Below, in pieces: positions 9,781 through 22,645 of a stretch of 64,000 nt of DNA; positions within the stretch are counted from its first letter, which is position 1; every line of letters starts with the position of its first letter. Below the pieces are notes generated by a model, which had not been told where the DNA came from, did not search any database, and was given only the letters and a program-made list of their open reading frames with translations. This stretch comes from Adenanthera pavonina. Its lineage: Eukaryota > Streptophyta > Magnoliopsida > Fabales > Fabaceae. The DNA lies in contig JAIVEN010000010.1 of assembly GCA_026686845.1 (NCBI GenBank), positions 24,898,001-24,962,000 of the forward strand, given 5' to 3'. The position numbers and the translations under genes were made by a program.

Positions 9781-12700
9781 TTACAAACTATCATAAAAAA
9801 TAGAGTCATCAATGTTTTCATTTTCACTTTCAAAGCTACCCTCATCATCACTTTCAATTTCCTTTTGTTGAACATGAAATTCAAATAACGGCTTTTCGAT
9901 GATATCATCTGGTACATCTTCCCTAACCAAATCAACTTCACAATCATCTTTTGATATAGGAAGATGTTTTGAGATCTCAAATGTTTCATCAGAATTAAAT
10001 TTTTGACCATTTGAATGAGAAATTTCTCCCTTGTCAGATAAGTCTCTTGGAAGTGCCTTCAAAACATAGTGCCTATTTTTATTAAAAGGATCTTCAACAA
10101 AGAAGCATTACTACACTTGAGATGCTAACACAAATGGATCATCCTTGTACAATTTTCTATTGAAGTAAACACATGTAAGTCCATATTTATCTTCTTTACC
10201 TTCAAACCAATCACATTTAAACAACACATTTAAAGTGACCATAATAATCTAACTCTATGATATCAGTTATTGCCCCATAGTAGGTCACACAAATTTTTTT
10301 TGGATTTTCATCCTTTGTACTTTTAAAGCTCGAGGTAACTGCCACTAATGTCACACCACTATTTTGGGTTTTTCGCCTTGCATCACGTTGCCTTGTATAA
10401 AACCTGTATCCGTTGATAACAAAACTTGAATACCTTTTGGAAATATGATTTGGTCCCCTACACAATTGCTTTATCCAATCAGACATTTGCTCATTCATTA
10501 CACATGTTTCAACCCATTGAATGAAATCTTCTCTTTGATTTTTAGCTTTACTCCACTTACTTCTCTTTTGGAAATTATGAACATCAATCTCATGCTCCCT
10601 ACAAAACAAACAATCCATTTTTTAATACAAAAAGAATAAAAAAATTTCATTGTAGCAATAAAATGTTATAGTAAGTTAATAATAGTACCTGATGTAATCT
10701 TGTACTTCATCACAATTGAATAAGATGCATCCATGGGCTTGATTTTTTAACTTGTGATCAAGAGAAAACATTTTCTTGCCTCCAATAGGATGACCCATGT
10801 TAGGAATATCATCATTATTTCGTGTCATTCTATTCATCTTAGTTTCTACATCATTGGACAGATACCTTGAACAAAATGTTAGAGATTCTTTAGCCAAATA
10901 AGCTTCAGCAATAGAACCTTCTAGGTGACTCTTATTATGAACAAAAGATTTTAAATCTCCCAAATATCTTTCCATATAATACATCCACCGAAATTGAACT
11001 GGTCCACGCAACCTAACCTCATTTGCAAGGTGAATAGGTAAATGAACCATTATATGAAAGAAACTTGAAGGGAATATTCTCTCAAGTTGGCAAAGTGTTT
11101 CTACAATCTCTGATTCCATGTGATCTAAACTTTCCACCTCTACAACCTTTTGGCATAAACAATGAAAGAACGAACAAAGTCGAATCAAAGGAACAGCAAC
11201 TTGTTGTAGGGTTATTCCTCGTATTGCTACTTATAGCAAATTATATATTATAATATGAGCATTGTGACTCTTGTACCCATAAACTTTTCCTTCCACAACT
11301 TGTACACAATGTGAAATGTTGGAAGCAATACCATCAGGAAGTTTTACTGCCTTTAAAACACCACAAAAAATAGATTTCTCTTGTTTGGTTAGGGAGAAAC
11401 ATGCTTTTGGGATCTTGGTCTTCTCACCATCAATTGATGGCTTCAAATGAAGTTTCTTTCTTATCCCCATATCTTCTAGGTCTAAACGAGCATTTTCTTG
11501 ATCCTTTTTGTTCCCTTTAATCTCCAAGAGAGTCCCAATTATATTATCACATATGTTTTTCTCTATGTGCATTTCATCAAAATTATGTTGCAAAGTATTA
11601 TGCTTCTAATACAACAATTGCCAAAAGATAGATTTTTTCTTCCATGGACTATTCCTTTTTTTCGTATCATTCCTCCTAAGATATTAGGGAATTCTTTTAA
11701 GTCCTCTAAAATTCTTGTTGCATCTAACAAGGAGGGTGCAGATCTATATTTAGTCTCTCCATTAAAAGAAATTGTATTTGATCTCCACTTGTGATTTGAA
11801 TCCAAAACGACTCGATGATCGATATAGCAATGTTTATGACTTTGTTTTAAGTAAGTAGAAGAAGTTACATAATTACATACAGGGCAAGCCAACTTCCCTT
11901 TAGTGCTCCAAACAGATAGCATAGCATAAGTAGGAAAATCACTAACAATCCACAAAAGTGCTGCACACATTTGAAATGTTTGATTTTTGGAAATATCATA
12001 TGTTTCCACACCAACGTCCCACAATAGTTTTAGCTCCTCAATAAGTGGTTATAGATACACGTCAATTGCATTTCCTAGTGATTTTGGTCCAGGAATAAGC
12101 AATGATAGTATACAAGTCTCTGCTTTCAAGCATAAATTTGGTGGATAATTATATATTGCTAATATCACAAGCCATGTGCTATGTGATAGGCTCATAGTCC
12201 TAAATGGATTAAACCCATCACTAGCTAACCCAAGCCCGATATTAAGAGTATTAAGAGCAAAATCTGGATACTTTGCATCAAAGTCTTTACATGCTTAGCC
12301 ATTAGCAGGATGTCTTAGCTTACCATCCCTTGAACACTCTTCTGCATGCCATCTCAATGAATCAGTAGTCTTTGAACACATAAAGAGTCTTTTCAATCTT
12401 GGAATTAAAGGAAAATGTCATAGCACTTTAGCAGGAACTTTATGTGCCTTTTTCGATTCTTCAATATCATAATCCACTTCAGGATATTCTATCCATCTTG
12501 ACGCTCCACAAATATGACACAAGTTGTCTTTATCATACTCTTTCCAAAACAACATGCAATTGTTAGGACATGCATCAATTTTTTTATAGTCTAAGCCCAA
12601 GTCCTTTATCATAGATTTTGTTTTATTGAAAGAGACAGGAATGTTCAAATCTGGTATGGCCTCTTTTAATAACTCTAAGAGAGCAGTGAATGATGCATTG

Positions 12701-13257
12701 CTCCATCCATAGAGATATTTCAACAAATACAATCAAATAGTAAATGATAAGGTGGAGAATTTCTTACAACTAGGATAAAACTCTTGTTTTGCATCCTCAA
12801 CTAGTTTATAAAATTTCTTTGCACTTTCATTTAAGCCTTCATGTACTACATTTGCTACAGCCACATCATCAAATGTCTCAAACAATAAGCCATCAATATC
12901 ATCAAATGAGTCATTACCATCACTATCACTATCAAGATCCATAGGATACAACTCTTCACCATGGTATATCCACTCTCTGTAGCCTTCCAAAAAACCCTTA
13001 CTTATTAAATGATTAAATACTACATCTATTTTTTCCCAACTGTTGTTGCAGCATACAGCACAAGGGCACAAAATTTCTTCTCCTTTAAACTTTCCTTTGG
13101 TGAATGCAACATCCAAAAAGTGTATAACACCATTAATATACTCTTGACAATATCGAGGCAAGTCAATCCAATCCTTGTTTATCATGATTAATTTACTGAC
13201 AAAATTTTTTTTTTTCAAAAGACAATTAATTAAAGGAATAATCATATTGAACTCCAT
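9781..13257 (-). pseudogene. TNP2-type CACTA transposase, multiply broken
   Basis: DDE-type transposase of plant CACTA elements. Domains in order on the minus strand: transposase-associated N-terminal domain (13170-12950: DLPRYCQEYINGVIHFL, CPCAVCCNN, HGEELY); TNP2 N-terminal block (12732-12418: YGWSNASFTALLELLK, KIDACPNNCMLFWKEY, CHICGASRW); Transposase_21 core (about 12417-11231: GLGLASDGFNPFR, IPGPKSLGNAIDVYL, LACPVCNY, HIEKNICDNIIGTLL, GIRKKLHLKP); DUF4218 (11188-10676: ESEIVETLCQLERIFPSSFF, FRWMYYMERYLGDLK); DUF4216 (10520-10030: GPNHISKRYSSFVINGYRF, KTQNSGV, YYGAITDIIELDYYG). The pieces change frame at about 12733, 12417, 11590, 11200, 10650 and 10216, and contain in-frame stops. Some breaks may be introns, but the stop after DIIELDYYG is a frameshift inside a conserved block. 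It is not functional as it stands. Confidence 0.88.
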
Positions 13258-13463
13258 GAGGCTCCTTCCTTCATTGCCTAATTATATTGAATCTATATAT
13301 AATATAAAAAATCTAACAAGCGATTCCTTAGAAAAAATTCTAACAAGCAATATTGGTCATGAGCTATGAATTAGAGGCTCTATACATATAACAATTAGAC
13401 ATGAATTCTAAAAAAGAAGCAACTAATAATTATTTCAAAACTATGGAATTAGATTAGGTGCCA

Positions 13464-13490
13464 CACGGCGCACGCGCGCACACACACACA
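13464..13490. repeat. CG/CA dinucleotide microsatellite
   Basis: GCGCACGCGCGCACACACACACA, a mixed alternating purine-pyrimidine run in AT-rich DNA. Confidence 0.8.
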
Positions 13491-16400
13491 AACCTATTTT
13501 TAACTTGATTAATATTTTGAGATTAGGTTGTAATTTTGGCTTGACATGCAGATATACTTTTGAAGAATAGTAAATTTAATTGTCATTAACCTATAAGAGT
13601 GAATTGTTTTGCACCACAAATTTAAATATTTTTTTAAAATTTATCATTCACATGTATCAATTCTACTTCTATGTAAGTTCCACAAACTGTTTAATGATAA
13701 TAAAAATATAGAAATGTTAATAGGACAAACAATGCAATTTCCAGTAGTGATCAACAAAACCTGTTTATGAATTTAAGACAATAAACATTTACTTCTCACT
13801 AACTTCTCCGTGATTAAAAAAAAAAGAAAAAGAAAGAAAAATTGCTTAAAAGAGAGTAATATGCATAAATCAAGACAAAATTACAATGGTCATAAGTTTC
13901 TGCAACGTGTCTTTATTTTTTATTTATATGATAAAAATCAAGTGATTTGAATGAAAATGAAGAAGAGTGGTAATGGTAGGGTCCATTGTGTTAAATTCAT
14001 ATTATCTCTATTATCTCTATTATGCAGAAGTAGCCATATCAAACATTGTCCTATGTAACTATGGTCCAATTCATATAACTTTAATTACCCACATATCCAC
14101 ACCACTTTTAATTCCTTTGGATCAACATTAAATTCATTAATTTGTGCTTAGAGATGTGAGACACTGAAACCATAAGAAATTACTACATACTCTTAAAAGG
14201 CAAAGCATGAAAGAACTTTTTAGGAATACCTAATAATATTTTATCATTATATAAATTAATTTTTAAATATTGGTATCTTGACATACAAATATTTCTATGT
14301 TTTAGTTTCTTCAATGTTTATAATTTCTTTACAAAAGTAAAAAATAAAAAGTTAAATTTAATATAGTTTATATAAATAGATAAACAATAACAATTCAAGA
14401 ACTAGTGGGAGGAAAACAGAAGAAATAATTTAATAGGGATTCCAACAAAAATGACCAAAAAAGTTTAGGCATAATTGACAATTAATTAAAGGAATAAAAC
14501 CACTGAGAGTTTAGGCATAAAATGAAGGGGTATGATTGTTATTATTGATTTATTAAATGATAACCAAATTGTTATTCCCCTACATACTATTGATTTATTT
14601 ATAGGAGACTAGTGTTGAGCTTATTCTGGATTGAAATTGAAACTCAGCTTCTTTGAGTTATCATGCTTTTTTTCAAACCAACCTTCCATCTATGACCAGA
14701 TGGGATTAGATTATGAGACCTTAAATCTACATCTATGGAGCTCAAACTTTCCTTTTGCTTTAGATTAAATCATCCCATATCTACATACACGAGCACCTTA
14801 TATACTGTAGGCCTCTGAATATAATGAGACTTTAGTAATGGGCCAAGACATATATAAGGGGCCACATCCCAAATATATGGATACCATACACATTTTTTTA
14901 ATATAATTATATGGTGCAAGTCTATGTGGAAATAATTCTTTTAACGTGATTTTTTTTATCCATAAGTCTTGAACTCGAGACTTTTCTTGAGGGGTATTAA
15001 GTCTATTGTCTCTTAACCTAACCAACGGTGATATATTATACACATATTCTTACTACAAGATTCAAACATACTTTAATATTGTTCAGAAATTGAATTTGTG
15101 AGGTAAATAATTGTACTTAATTATATCGGCAACAGTCATCCTTTGTGTGTAATTACATATTTTTCTCCTTCTTCAGAATTTGAGATTGAAGTTTCTCTAA
15201 TTAATTTAACTTAAGAAGAAGAAAAAAATACTACTCTGCAACTTTTTTTTTCTTTCAAATATTGCGTATCATTGTAACTATTTATTGGAGCATACATCTA
15301 ATATATCTTCCTTCTTCAATCCAAATTTACTCCCTAATATTACTAGTTTCAAACATTCACATCTCAAAAGAATCAGAATAATTTAGATAATTGATGGAGG
15401 ACTGTTATTAGTATATCATTTTTTTAACAAACATGTAAATGTCACTAATTTTTCATAACAATGGATATACCAGCCAAGAATCACAAAGAACTCACCCTAA
15501 AGTTCTAATTTTCTTAATTTCTATGAATAACCATTTTTAAATGATAAATTACTTTCAATTATACATTAATATCCCATACTATGAAATCTAAAATACTAAA
15601 AAAATTGTAAAGTAATATATAAGGAGTTCATTGTCACCGGAAGTCTTCTATTTAGGGGTAAGGTTTGAATAATCATAGGAAATAAATAAATGCATCCACA
15701 TGTTTAACATATAGGGACTTACTCTTGGACAAACCATAAGGCATAAGCACACTATAGGAAACATGTCTCCTTCCTCTAAAAAAAGAAAGTTAGCCAATCC
15801 ATGGGTCCTACCAGCACCCATCATGTCACCAACAAAAGGAACAACTTACTATTCACGTGGGGAGAATTAAAAGCACATATATCAATACATAATATATAGA
15901 GATCTTTTATATATATTGTGTTTATCCTTGACTTAGTATAATATAATGTTCTCCCAGCCGCTACGTATGATTTAAATAGCTAACCAATCCACATATAATT
16001 CATCATTCATGGTGGGACCATATGCAAGTTATGGGATTCACATCTGTTACACTATCATCTCCACTTGGCATCTAGTTTTATCTTCCAACTTATTTGAGGG
16101 ACCACATATATACAAGTTATGCAAAACATCTAGATTATTTAGCATATATGTTAGATTAACATTGGGACCCACCATTGATATCTTTCTTGAAGGCCAAAAG
16201 GAGAATATTCAAACATTACCATCAAACCATTAACTCTAAACAACCTCTATCATCAATCTATTACACATCTGAAGCTATCTCAAGCTTTACATCTTTGTTA
16301 GTGAACCCATTATCATCAAATTATTAGCAAGTATAGTTACAATCACTCTCATACAACAATTTAAGATTAAGAATAGCAAAACCCACATGAATAATTTTTT

Positions 16401-16544
16401 TATGGAAATCTATATCTACAATTTCAGAAATCATTCAGAAGATATGAAAATAGGAAAAAAAATTCCAACTAACTTAGTGATGGAGGAAACATTGTAATGA
16501 AGCTCCAAGATCTTCAAGGTTTACCTTCCCAAATACCCGGTAAG

Positions 16545-16675
16545 CACTAAATCAAATGAGCAGAAAAAACAAAGAAGAGGGAAACACTTAGGCACTAAAC
16601 TGAAGGAACAGAGAAGAGGGCAATACTTAAGTAATAAACTTAATGAACAGTGAAGAGGGTGAGGCAGTGATCAAT
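16545..16675. repeat. Degenerate tandem repeat, about 3 units of 40-48 bp
   Basis: Three successive units share a (C/T)AATAAAC or CACTAAA start, then GA(A/G)CAG, then GAAGAGGG, and end in a CACTTAGG / TACTTAAG type tail. Confidence 0.5.
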
Positions 16676-17463
16676 GTACTATTAACGATACCAGCTGAAA
16701 TACCTTTCACCAAAGATGGTAAGATTGTCTTTAGAAGGGCAGCAAGATGATAGGAAGATGCCGACAACTGGAGCTCCTTCAGATGGCCGAAACTCCTTCT
16801 TCAATGGCTGTCTTCAGTGAGGCAAGAAGAAGAGGCTATGTTTGATTACACGATGCCCTTTTTTGAGCAATGGTGAGGCAAGTAGAGGCTTGACCAACGG
16901 CGATGTTTAGTGCCCAAGAGGAAGAATGGAGAGAAAAGTTCGATTAACCACTACAACTCGATGTTTTTGGGTCTTCAAATACCCTCTGCTTCCATTTTTT
17001 CCCAATACTTCCAAAACAAAAATTTCCAGCACCAAAATGTCCAAGATAACAAAAAGGTGCCATGTCATCAATTATTCAAAAAAAGGAACTTACCCTTTAA
17101 TATGTTCAACACTCATACATGATATTTGAAATATCATACTAACTTTTTTGTCACACTAATATTTCAGATCAATTATTTTCTCCACATAACAAATACATGT
17201 TTTTGATATTTGAAGACCCAAATTATAACTAAAAAAATATGAACTAATTTTTTTTATGAAGTGCTGATAACTTATTTTTATGGGTTGTAAGCACATATAA
17301 AATGTTTATTTTAAATATAAATCCTAAGTGAATTTTTTGGGTCTTGGAACACGAGTATTTTTTGCCAATGAACAACAAGAAAATCTCAACACCTAAAATA
17401 TTTAAACATATTAAAAAAATTATTAAGCACCATTTATGAGTTTTATATTGTAATTATATTTTA

Positions 17464-17468
17464 AATAT
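17464..17468. repeat. Target-site duplication of Ogre/Tat-like LTR, left (AATAT)
   Basis: AATAT immediately precedes TGTGAATACT. An identical AATAT follows the GCGACA end at 23884-23888. Confidence 0.7.
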
Positions 17469-18071
17469 TGTGAATACTATATTTTGTCCGGCCCATTTAA
17501 TAAAAAATAATGAATATATAAAAGAAAATGTTTCTGTTATAATTCATAGGAAAAATAGTAAATTCATAATATTTTAGAAGATTTAAAAATTTGAAAGATA
17601 TTAAATATAAAATATTCTTAGGTTATTTTTAAAGATTACAGAGCAAAACTTAAAGATTATTTTTTGATATATAAAAACAAAAATAGAATAAAAGAAATCA
17701 AGAGGTTATCTTTTAAGATCTTACTACCTTCCCCATCCATAAGATTTGAAAAAAATATAAAAATAATACAAAGAAAAATTAAATCAATAATAATGAATAT
17801 CTTTTAAATGGGATTCAATAATCTTCAAAAAGATTAGGAAATCAAGATATTATTTCTATAGGATTCTTATCTTGAAAATTTAAAATATTTCAAATTAAAA
17901 AAAAATGAATGGTAAGCCCTTCTGTAAATAGAGGACTTAAGATCCAGAAAAAAGGTAGTCACTAGGGAATGAGAGTTTTAGAGATTGTGAGACCAAAGGT
18001 GGGCAAGATTGAGTCTCAAGGAGAAAGCAAAAAAGAAAGAAAAAGAAAGCTTACATATGCACAAAATACAA

Positions 18072-18174
18072 GGTTAGTTTCCTATCTGTCCTGCACATCT
18101 CCTTTCTGCGCAAATTAGCATTTAATTGTATTTGGTTAGTTTTCTATCTCTCCTGCACATCTCCTTTCCGCGCA
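18072..18174 (+). repeat. Direct repeat of about 41 bp, two units 62 bp apart
   Basis: GGTTAGTTT(C/T)CTATCT(G/C)TC, then CTGCACATCTCCTTTC(T/C)GCGCA, occurs at 18072 and 18134 with three substitutions. It is a local tandem duplication inside the LTR. Confidence 0.85.
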
Positions 18175-18825
18175 TATATCCATATGATATTTAATCTAGA
18201 AGTTTTCAATTTTCTGCTTGCGTCCTTGAAACACATGTATAATGGGCAGGGGGTATTTTAATAGTGTAGGATTAATATTTGGTCACTCACATGGGATCCT
18301 TTTCTTTTACAGTCTCACAGTAGTCAAGCGATGATAACATCCTATTCTAAGGTTTAATATTAATAAATCAATGCCTCACATTCTGATGATAGTACCATTG
18401 TGCTTTGTCATGTTTTAGAATAAATATTGTTATAACTTGATATTGCCATAAACAAATCAGCCTTTTTCTTCTTAAATCATGAGGGATACTAATTATCTTT
18501 GTGCCCACTTATAGTATAGACTAAAAGACTGAGCAATATCAATTTTTGTCATAGCAATCCATACATTTTAAAAAACATAATCTCAAGAAATCTGAAATTA
18601 GTAGTAATGTTTCCAAAAAAAAAAAGTTTTTTCCTCTTTAAAAATTCTTTCTTTTCTAATTCTTTTGATTATTTATCATAAGGGATGCCAATTATCCTTG
18701 TGGGCACTAAAAGTGTTATTTAACAAACTATGAGTGATACTAATTTTCATTATAGTTACCTATATTTTAAAATATATGTATAACTAAGAAAAAATAAACA
18801 GAACTTTTTATTAGTAATTTCTTTT

Positions 18826-18828
18826 TTC
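18826..18828. repeat. CACTA target-site duplication, left (TTC)
   Basis: TTC precedes CACTACTAC. The same TTC follows CTAGTG at 23336-23338. Three base pairs is the CACTA norm. Confidence 0.85.
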
Positions 18829-19661
18829 CACTACTACATAAAAGACTTTCAAGGACGGTTAAAATGAGCTTTTAAGGACGGTTCTCGTATAGTGGTGAAA
18901 TTGACAGTGATAGAAAGTATGACTTTTGATGACGGTTTTTTAACCGTCCTAGAAAGTGACTTTCAAGGACAATTGATCTAACAACCATCTGTCCTAGAAA
19001 GTCATTTTACAAAAAAAAAACTTTCCTAGAAAGTGACTTTCAAGGACGGTTGTTATAACAACAGTCCTTGAAAATCATTTTTTTAAAGAAAAAAAAATTT
19101 CTAGGACAACTGTGAGAACCATTGTCCTAGAAAATTTGCTTTTTATTAAAAATAAATTAACTTTCTTGGAGAGTTGTTCTCACAACTGTATAAGGAAGTC
19201 TATTATTAAAAAAAATTAGCATTTAATTTTTTCACACATATTCAAAATTCAATAACTTAATCTGCATATGTCATATGATACAGCAAGATAAATCAATGAT
19301 CAGCACACACATCACAACTGAAATGAATCAACAATCCTTTACTCAAGTGTTGTTGCATATCAAAGGAAGAAATTTTTTCACCTAAAATAGAAATGCAATT
19401 CACCACCTGAACTATGTTGTCAGACTAACACTTAAGAAATCATCTTCTTCCATATTACATGACAGTGAATAACCTCTTCCATTGCAACTAATTTAACTTC
19501 AAAGAAGCACAAAGATAGGCCTTGCTTAAAGAATGGTTCTTTTAGCATTAGCTATTATAAATTACTCGTACTAAATACTAAGCAAGAACGGGGAAAACCA
19601 AAAATTGACAGTAATAACTATAACATATACTTACTATTACAAAACTGGATTAATGAACTCC

Positions 19662-19756
19662 TCATTCCTTTGGCTTTTTGCTCATGCTTTTATGCTTGCT
19701 AAGATCAAGATATTTCTTTCTCAACCTTGTAGCCTTTGGAGACACCTTCACATAAC
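19662..19756 (-). pseudogene. Captured 3' exon, probably BipA/TypA-like GTPase C-terminus
   Basis: A minus-strand exon after a good acceptor (TATTTTCTAG) encodes a basic tail including SPKATRLRKKYLDLS and ending KKPKE then a stop. BipA/TypA-type translational GTPases end with a similar V-x-V-(S/T)PK-x-x-RLRK pattern. I think a plant organellar member is the best match, from memory only. The exon is open to its stop and its acceptor is intact, so it could serve as the terminal exon of a chimeric transcript. Its neighbour upstream on this strand is the captured eL6 exon. The parent identity is less certain than for eL6 or midasin. Confidence 0.45.
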
Positions 19757-19996
19757 CTAGAAAATAACAGAAAATATAAACCAGTAAAAGGAAAATCAAG
19801 AAATCACAATTAGGAGCCAAATAAATATTATAAGGCAGCCTTTTGCATCTAATATGACGTGTCACAATTAAAATGAGAAGACATAATAGACCACAACAAA
19901 TAAAACCAATTGATGATCACAACATGTGAAATATCATATACCAACCACGATTATTATAAAAAAAAATTATTAAACACGTAGAATCACATCACTTAC

Positions 19997-20101
19997 TAGT
20001 AACAAGAAGCAATCTAGAAGGAAGCTTCTTCAGAAACACTACTCTTTCCCTTGAATTTCCCAGCAAGAAATATCAATACTATCCCAGGATTAATGCTAGC
20101 C
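19997..20101 (-). pseudogene. Captured internal exon of ribosomal protein eL6
   Basis: eL6 is a component of the cytosolic 60S ribosomal subunit. The minus-strand exon between a TTTAG acceptor and a GTAAGT donor encodes PGIVLIFLAGKFKGK in one frame and VFLKKLPSRLLLVT in the next. Together these cover the most conserved eL6 block (family pattern PGTVLI-LAG-FKGKRVVFLKQL-SGLLLVTG). The break between them is a deletion of about two bases at the RV position, so the copy cannot encode a continuous eL6 domain. Both splice sites survive. It is a transduplicated fragment, not the functional gene, and no other eL6 exon is visible nearby. Confidence 0.85.
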
Positions 20102-21405
20102 CTAAAGACAGAAACATGGCAAATATAAAACCATTTCACCAAATACTCAATATTAATTGAGATAAATTAAGATAAATATCACTAAAAAACACACTTTACA
20201 ATCTAAAGATGGGTGTTTGGTATGTTAGGGACCGTGGGGGGTGGGGGTGGGGGTAGGGGTTCACCTCATGCTAAACACCAAGGACAAGGATGGTAATAGC
20301 AATACTACGTAATAACAACCTGTAACCCACGGTCATGGTGGATGGACTTGGACTATGAATATGATCCAAATTCCAAACACATAACCAACAAAGTGGACAA
20401 ACACAAATACCTTGTGAAACCATACTATATTCATAAACTAATACTTTAATACTTCATCGCCAAAGCCTAATTAATGTTTCATTAACCTCCAGCAAGTTGA
20501 GTTCATAAATTTAAACTTCTATGAAACTTAACTACCTAAATTAATATTAATATTTTTATCAAGGTAGAGAAATTACACACCAAAAGGCAAGTAACCCAAT
20601 AATTGCGTTGTCTTTTCCATCACCCATTACAATTGGTAACCACTAAATAGGAGCTACAGTAGATTTGTTAGAATGGATAAAAAACATGGCCACACCAATG
20701 TCAGCCTTAATAGGTACGCCTTTTTTTGTTGGTAGAGGGTGAGAGAGAGAAAGAGAGAGATCATACATTGGAAATTGAGTTGAAAACTGATAACTCTACT
20801 TTTGTAACAGGGATATAGATGATTTCATCCATGTTCTCAATCTGGTTTTGAACACCTTCATAAAATACATATCAATGGCAGTGGCATATAAATGGGTCAG
20901 ATAAGTTATTCTTTAATTGAAAATGTGTTTTGCCCTATTTGATTCTCTATTATATGCAATAAAACCTATTTCAACTCCAAAGCTTAAGCTGCTAAATGAA
21001 AGCCTACTATTGATTTCACTAATATCCATAACACCACCCCTCCCACAAAAGCCCTTTGAGTTGAAGTATGGACAAAGCATAGGCTCATTATCCCATGGGC
21101 TGAAAAATTTTAATGAAGGACATAGAGGATGAAATGATCAAACTCTTGATTACTTGGACAAAGTAATATCTCTTACAATATACTGTATCAAAAACTAACT
21201 CAATTCAAGTTCATAAGTTATATATCTCTTATAATATATCCATTAATTAAAAATTAAAAATTATATCTAAAACTCCATTTTAATCGTAGTTGAATCCCAA
21301 GTAGATCACTTCAACATCAACCAATCCCCTTCTCAATTCAATGGTCAGTTTAAATTTTTAAATATTTCCATAAGTAAATGAACAAAAAATATAAAGAAAA
21401 TATAC

Positions 21406-21479
21406 CCTCAGCTTGTGTAGAATGAAGGATAAACATTCTTCCCTTAAATCATCAGCATCAATTTTTGAAATACCAGTCC
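21406..21479 (-). pseudogene. Captured exon of midasin (MDN1/REA1), downstream one
   Basis: Midasin is the giant AAA+ ATPase that removes assembly factors from pre-60S ribosomes. After a TAACAG acceptor the exon reads GTGISKIDADDLREECLSF, then a G|GTATAT donor. It continues exactly from the exon at 21791-21942: that exon ends one base into a glycine codon and this one supplies the remaining two bases (GLRL then GTGIS). The preserved intron and codon phase mean genomic DNA, not a processed transcript, was captured. No stop lies inside the exon. Confidence 0.75.
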
Positions 21480-21790
21480 CTGTTATGTTATACAAAGAAA
21501 TTGTTAACAAAAAAAGAGGCAAATAGATGCATGCTAACAATTAACCTCTCCCAAACTTCATAGCATGTTAAAAATAATTAGTGCATGCTAACAACTTAGT
21601 GGAGTGCATAAATTACACGGTCATAGGCTAGGGGGGACCATAATGTGAATTTTTGGGGAATAACACACAAACTATCAAAACATGTCCATGCACTCCAAAG
21701 CATTTCCAAATGTTTCATGTAGCTCTCAAAAACTAGAAAACAGAAAAGAAACTAAACTAGTCCCATAATTCCATAAGAAACTAGGAGTAC

Positions 21791-21942
21791 CTAGACGTAA
21801 TCCATCAAGCAATACAAGGAATGCTCCATGAAGTACTACATATTCAGGTCCTAAACTTCCTTTCGTCACATTAAGAAAAGCAATCCAAGAAATGAGATCC
21901 CTCATAGTAAGCATTCTCCCTAGATGTAATTGGTTTAAACCA
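21791..21942 (-). pseudogene. Captured exon of midasin (MDN1/REA1), upstream one
   Basis: A minus-strand exon between the acceptor GCTTTACAG and the donor G|GTACTC encodes LGRMLTMRDLISWIAFLN, SLGPEYVVLHGAFLVLLDG and LRL. This matches the conserved midasin pattern R-x-L-(T/S)-x-RD(L/I)-x-W-x-x-F-(I/M)N followed by HG-FLVLLDG(L/I)-LG, which lies between AAA modules. The frame is open throughout and joins in phase with the exon at 21406-21479. I assign the family from this motif combination. A similarity search should confirm it easily. Confidence 0.75.
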
Positions 21943-22439
21943 CTGTAAAGCATATGAGTGAAAAAAACAAATGAATCATCTGATATAATACATCTGATAA
22001 ATAGAAATAATCACCGTAGTACCAAATAGCACTTAACAGTAATAGCTACATTTTTATTTACTAATGTTAAAACTTATAACATGATCTATAGGGTTGTGAG
22101 GATCCTATAAGTTTCACTCAATATAGATCATAGATGAGAGGAATTCCATATTAATTAGCAGAACAACAGGGAACCACCCATTGCGAGATCAATGGTAGAG
22201 ATTTTACATATGAAAAAGTAAACTAATGGCTTAAAATTTCAATAGTGAATCTGCAGAGAGCATAGCTCCCAAAAACATAACATAGCATCAACAATGTCAA
22301 TGGTTGTAAGTTTAACTTGATAAAAAAGGACCGAAGTTGCTTTCAACGTTAAGCTTTGAAATTCTGAAAATAAAACAAATATAGTGGGAGTAAATAAAAA
22401 CTGATATCAATACTCATCCTTTAACTTGGAAACTAACCG

Positions 22440-22492
22440 ATACCTCATCAAAGCAATCTCTCGAAGCTCATCTAAGTCACTCATAGGGGAAA
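22440..22492 (-). other. Possible first coding exon in the CACTA element
   Basis: The minus strand reads ATG then SDLDELREIALMR before a possible donor (ATGAG|GTATCG). It lies upstream, in the same orientation, of the captured exons. The family was not recognised. It could be part of a fourth captured gene. Confidence 0.25.
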
Positions 22493-22645
22493 ATGTATAA
22501 AAATTAATATATTGTTGTGAACAAAGTTAACAAATTAGAATGCTACCATAGAACAATGCAATAGCCAGCGAAAGAAAGAAAGAACTTACTGAAAGAAAGA
22601 AATAGCATGAAATAAAGAACCATGGGGTAAAAAGCAAAGCATGAA

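Larger units (their letters stand above)
4806..13257 (-). mobile_element. Decayed autonomous-type CACTA (En/Spm) transposon body
   Basis: Two adjacent minus-strand gene remnants typical of plant CACTA elements: a TNP2-type transposase (9781-13257) and a Transposase_24-type protein (4806-6107, with its N-terminal part at 8555-9240). The solo LTR L1 splits the second gene. Both contain stops and frameshifts, so the element is dead as seen. I could not find its CACTA termini: the left end is not visible near the LTR edge at 4738, and the right end may be the orphan terminus at 30576-30712 (see findings). Confidence 0.8.
13258..17463. other. AT-rich non-coding stretch
   Basis: No gene supported. 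Contents: CA/CG dinucleotide tract at about 13464-13490, A/T homopolymers, a degenerate tandem repeat at 16545-16675 and short inverted motifs around 16965 and 17205 (GGGTCTTCAAAT and its reverse complement). Part of it may be the untranscribed 5' flank of the TNP2 CACTA. A CACTACAACTCGATG sequence at about 16951 looks like a CACTA start, but no partner end was found. Confidence 0.5.

Noticed and set aside
16951..17220. CACTA start at CACTACAACTCGATG
   Set aside because: No partner TAGTG end with a matching three-base duplication was found, and the nearby inverted GGGTCTTCAAAT pair is too little evidence.
20917..21132. Plus-strand 71-codon frame in the gene-capturing CACTA
   Set aside because: Opposite strand to all the captured exons, no family motif. 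The minus strand of the same region also gave no recognisable exon.
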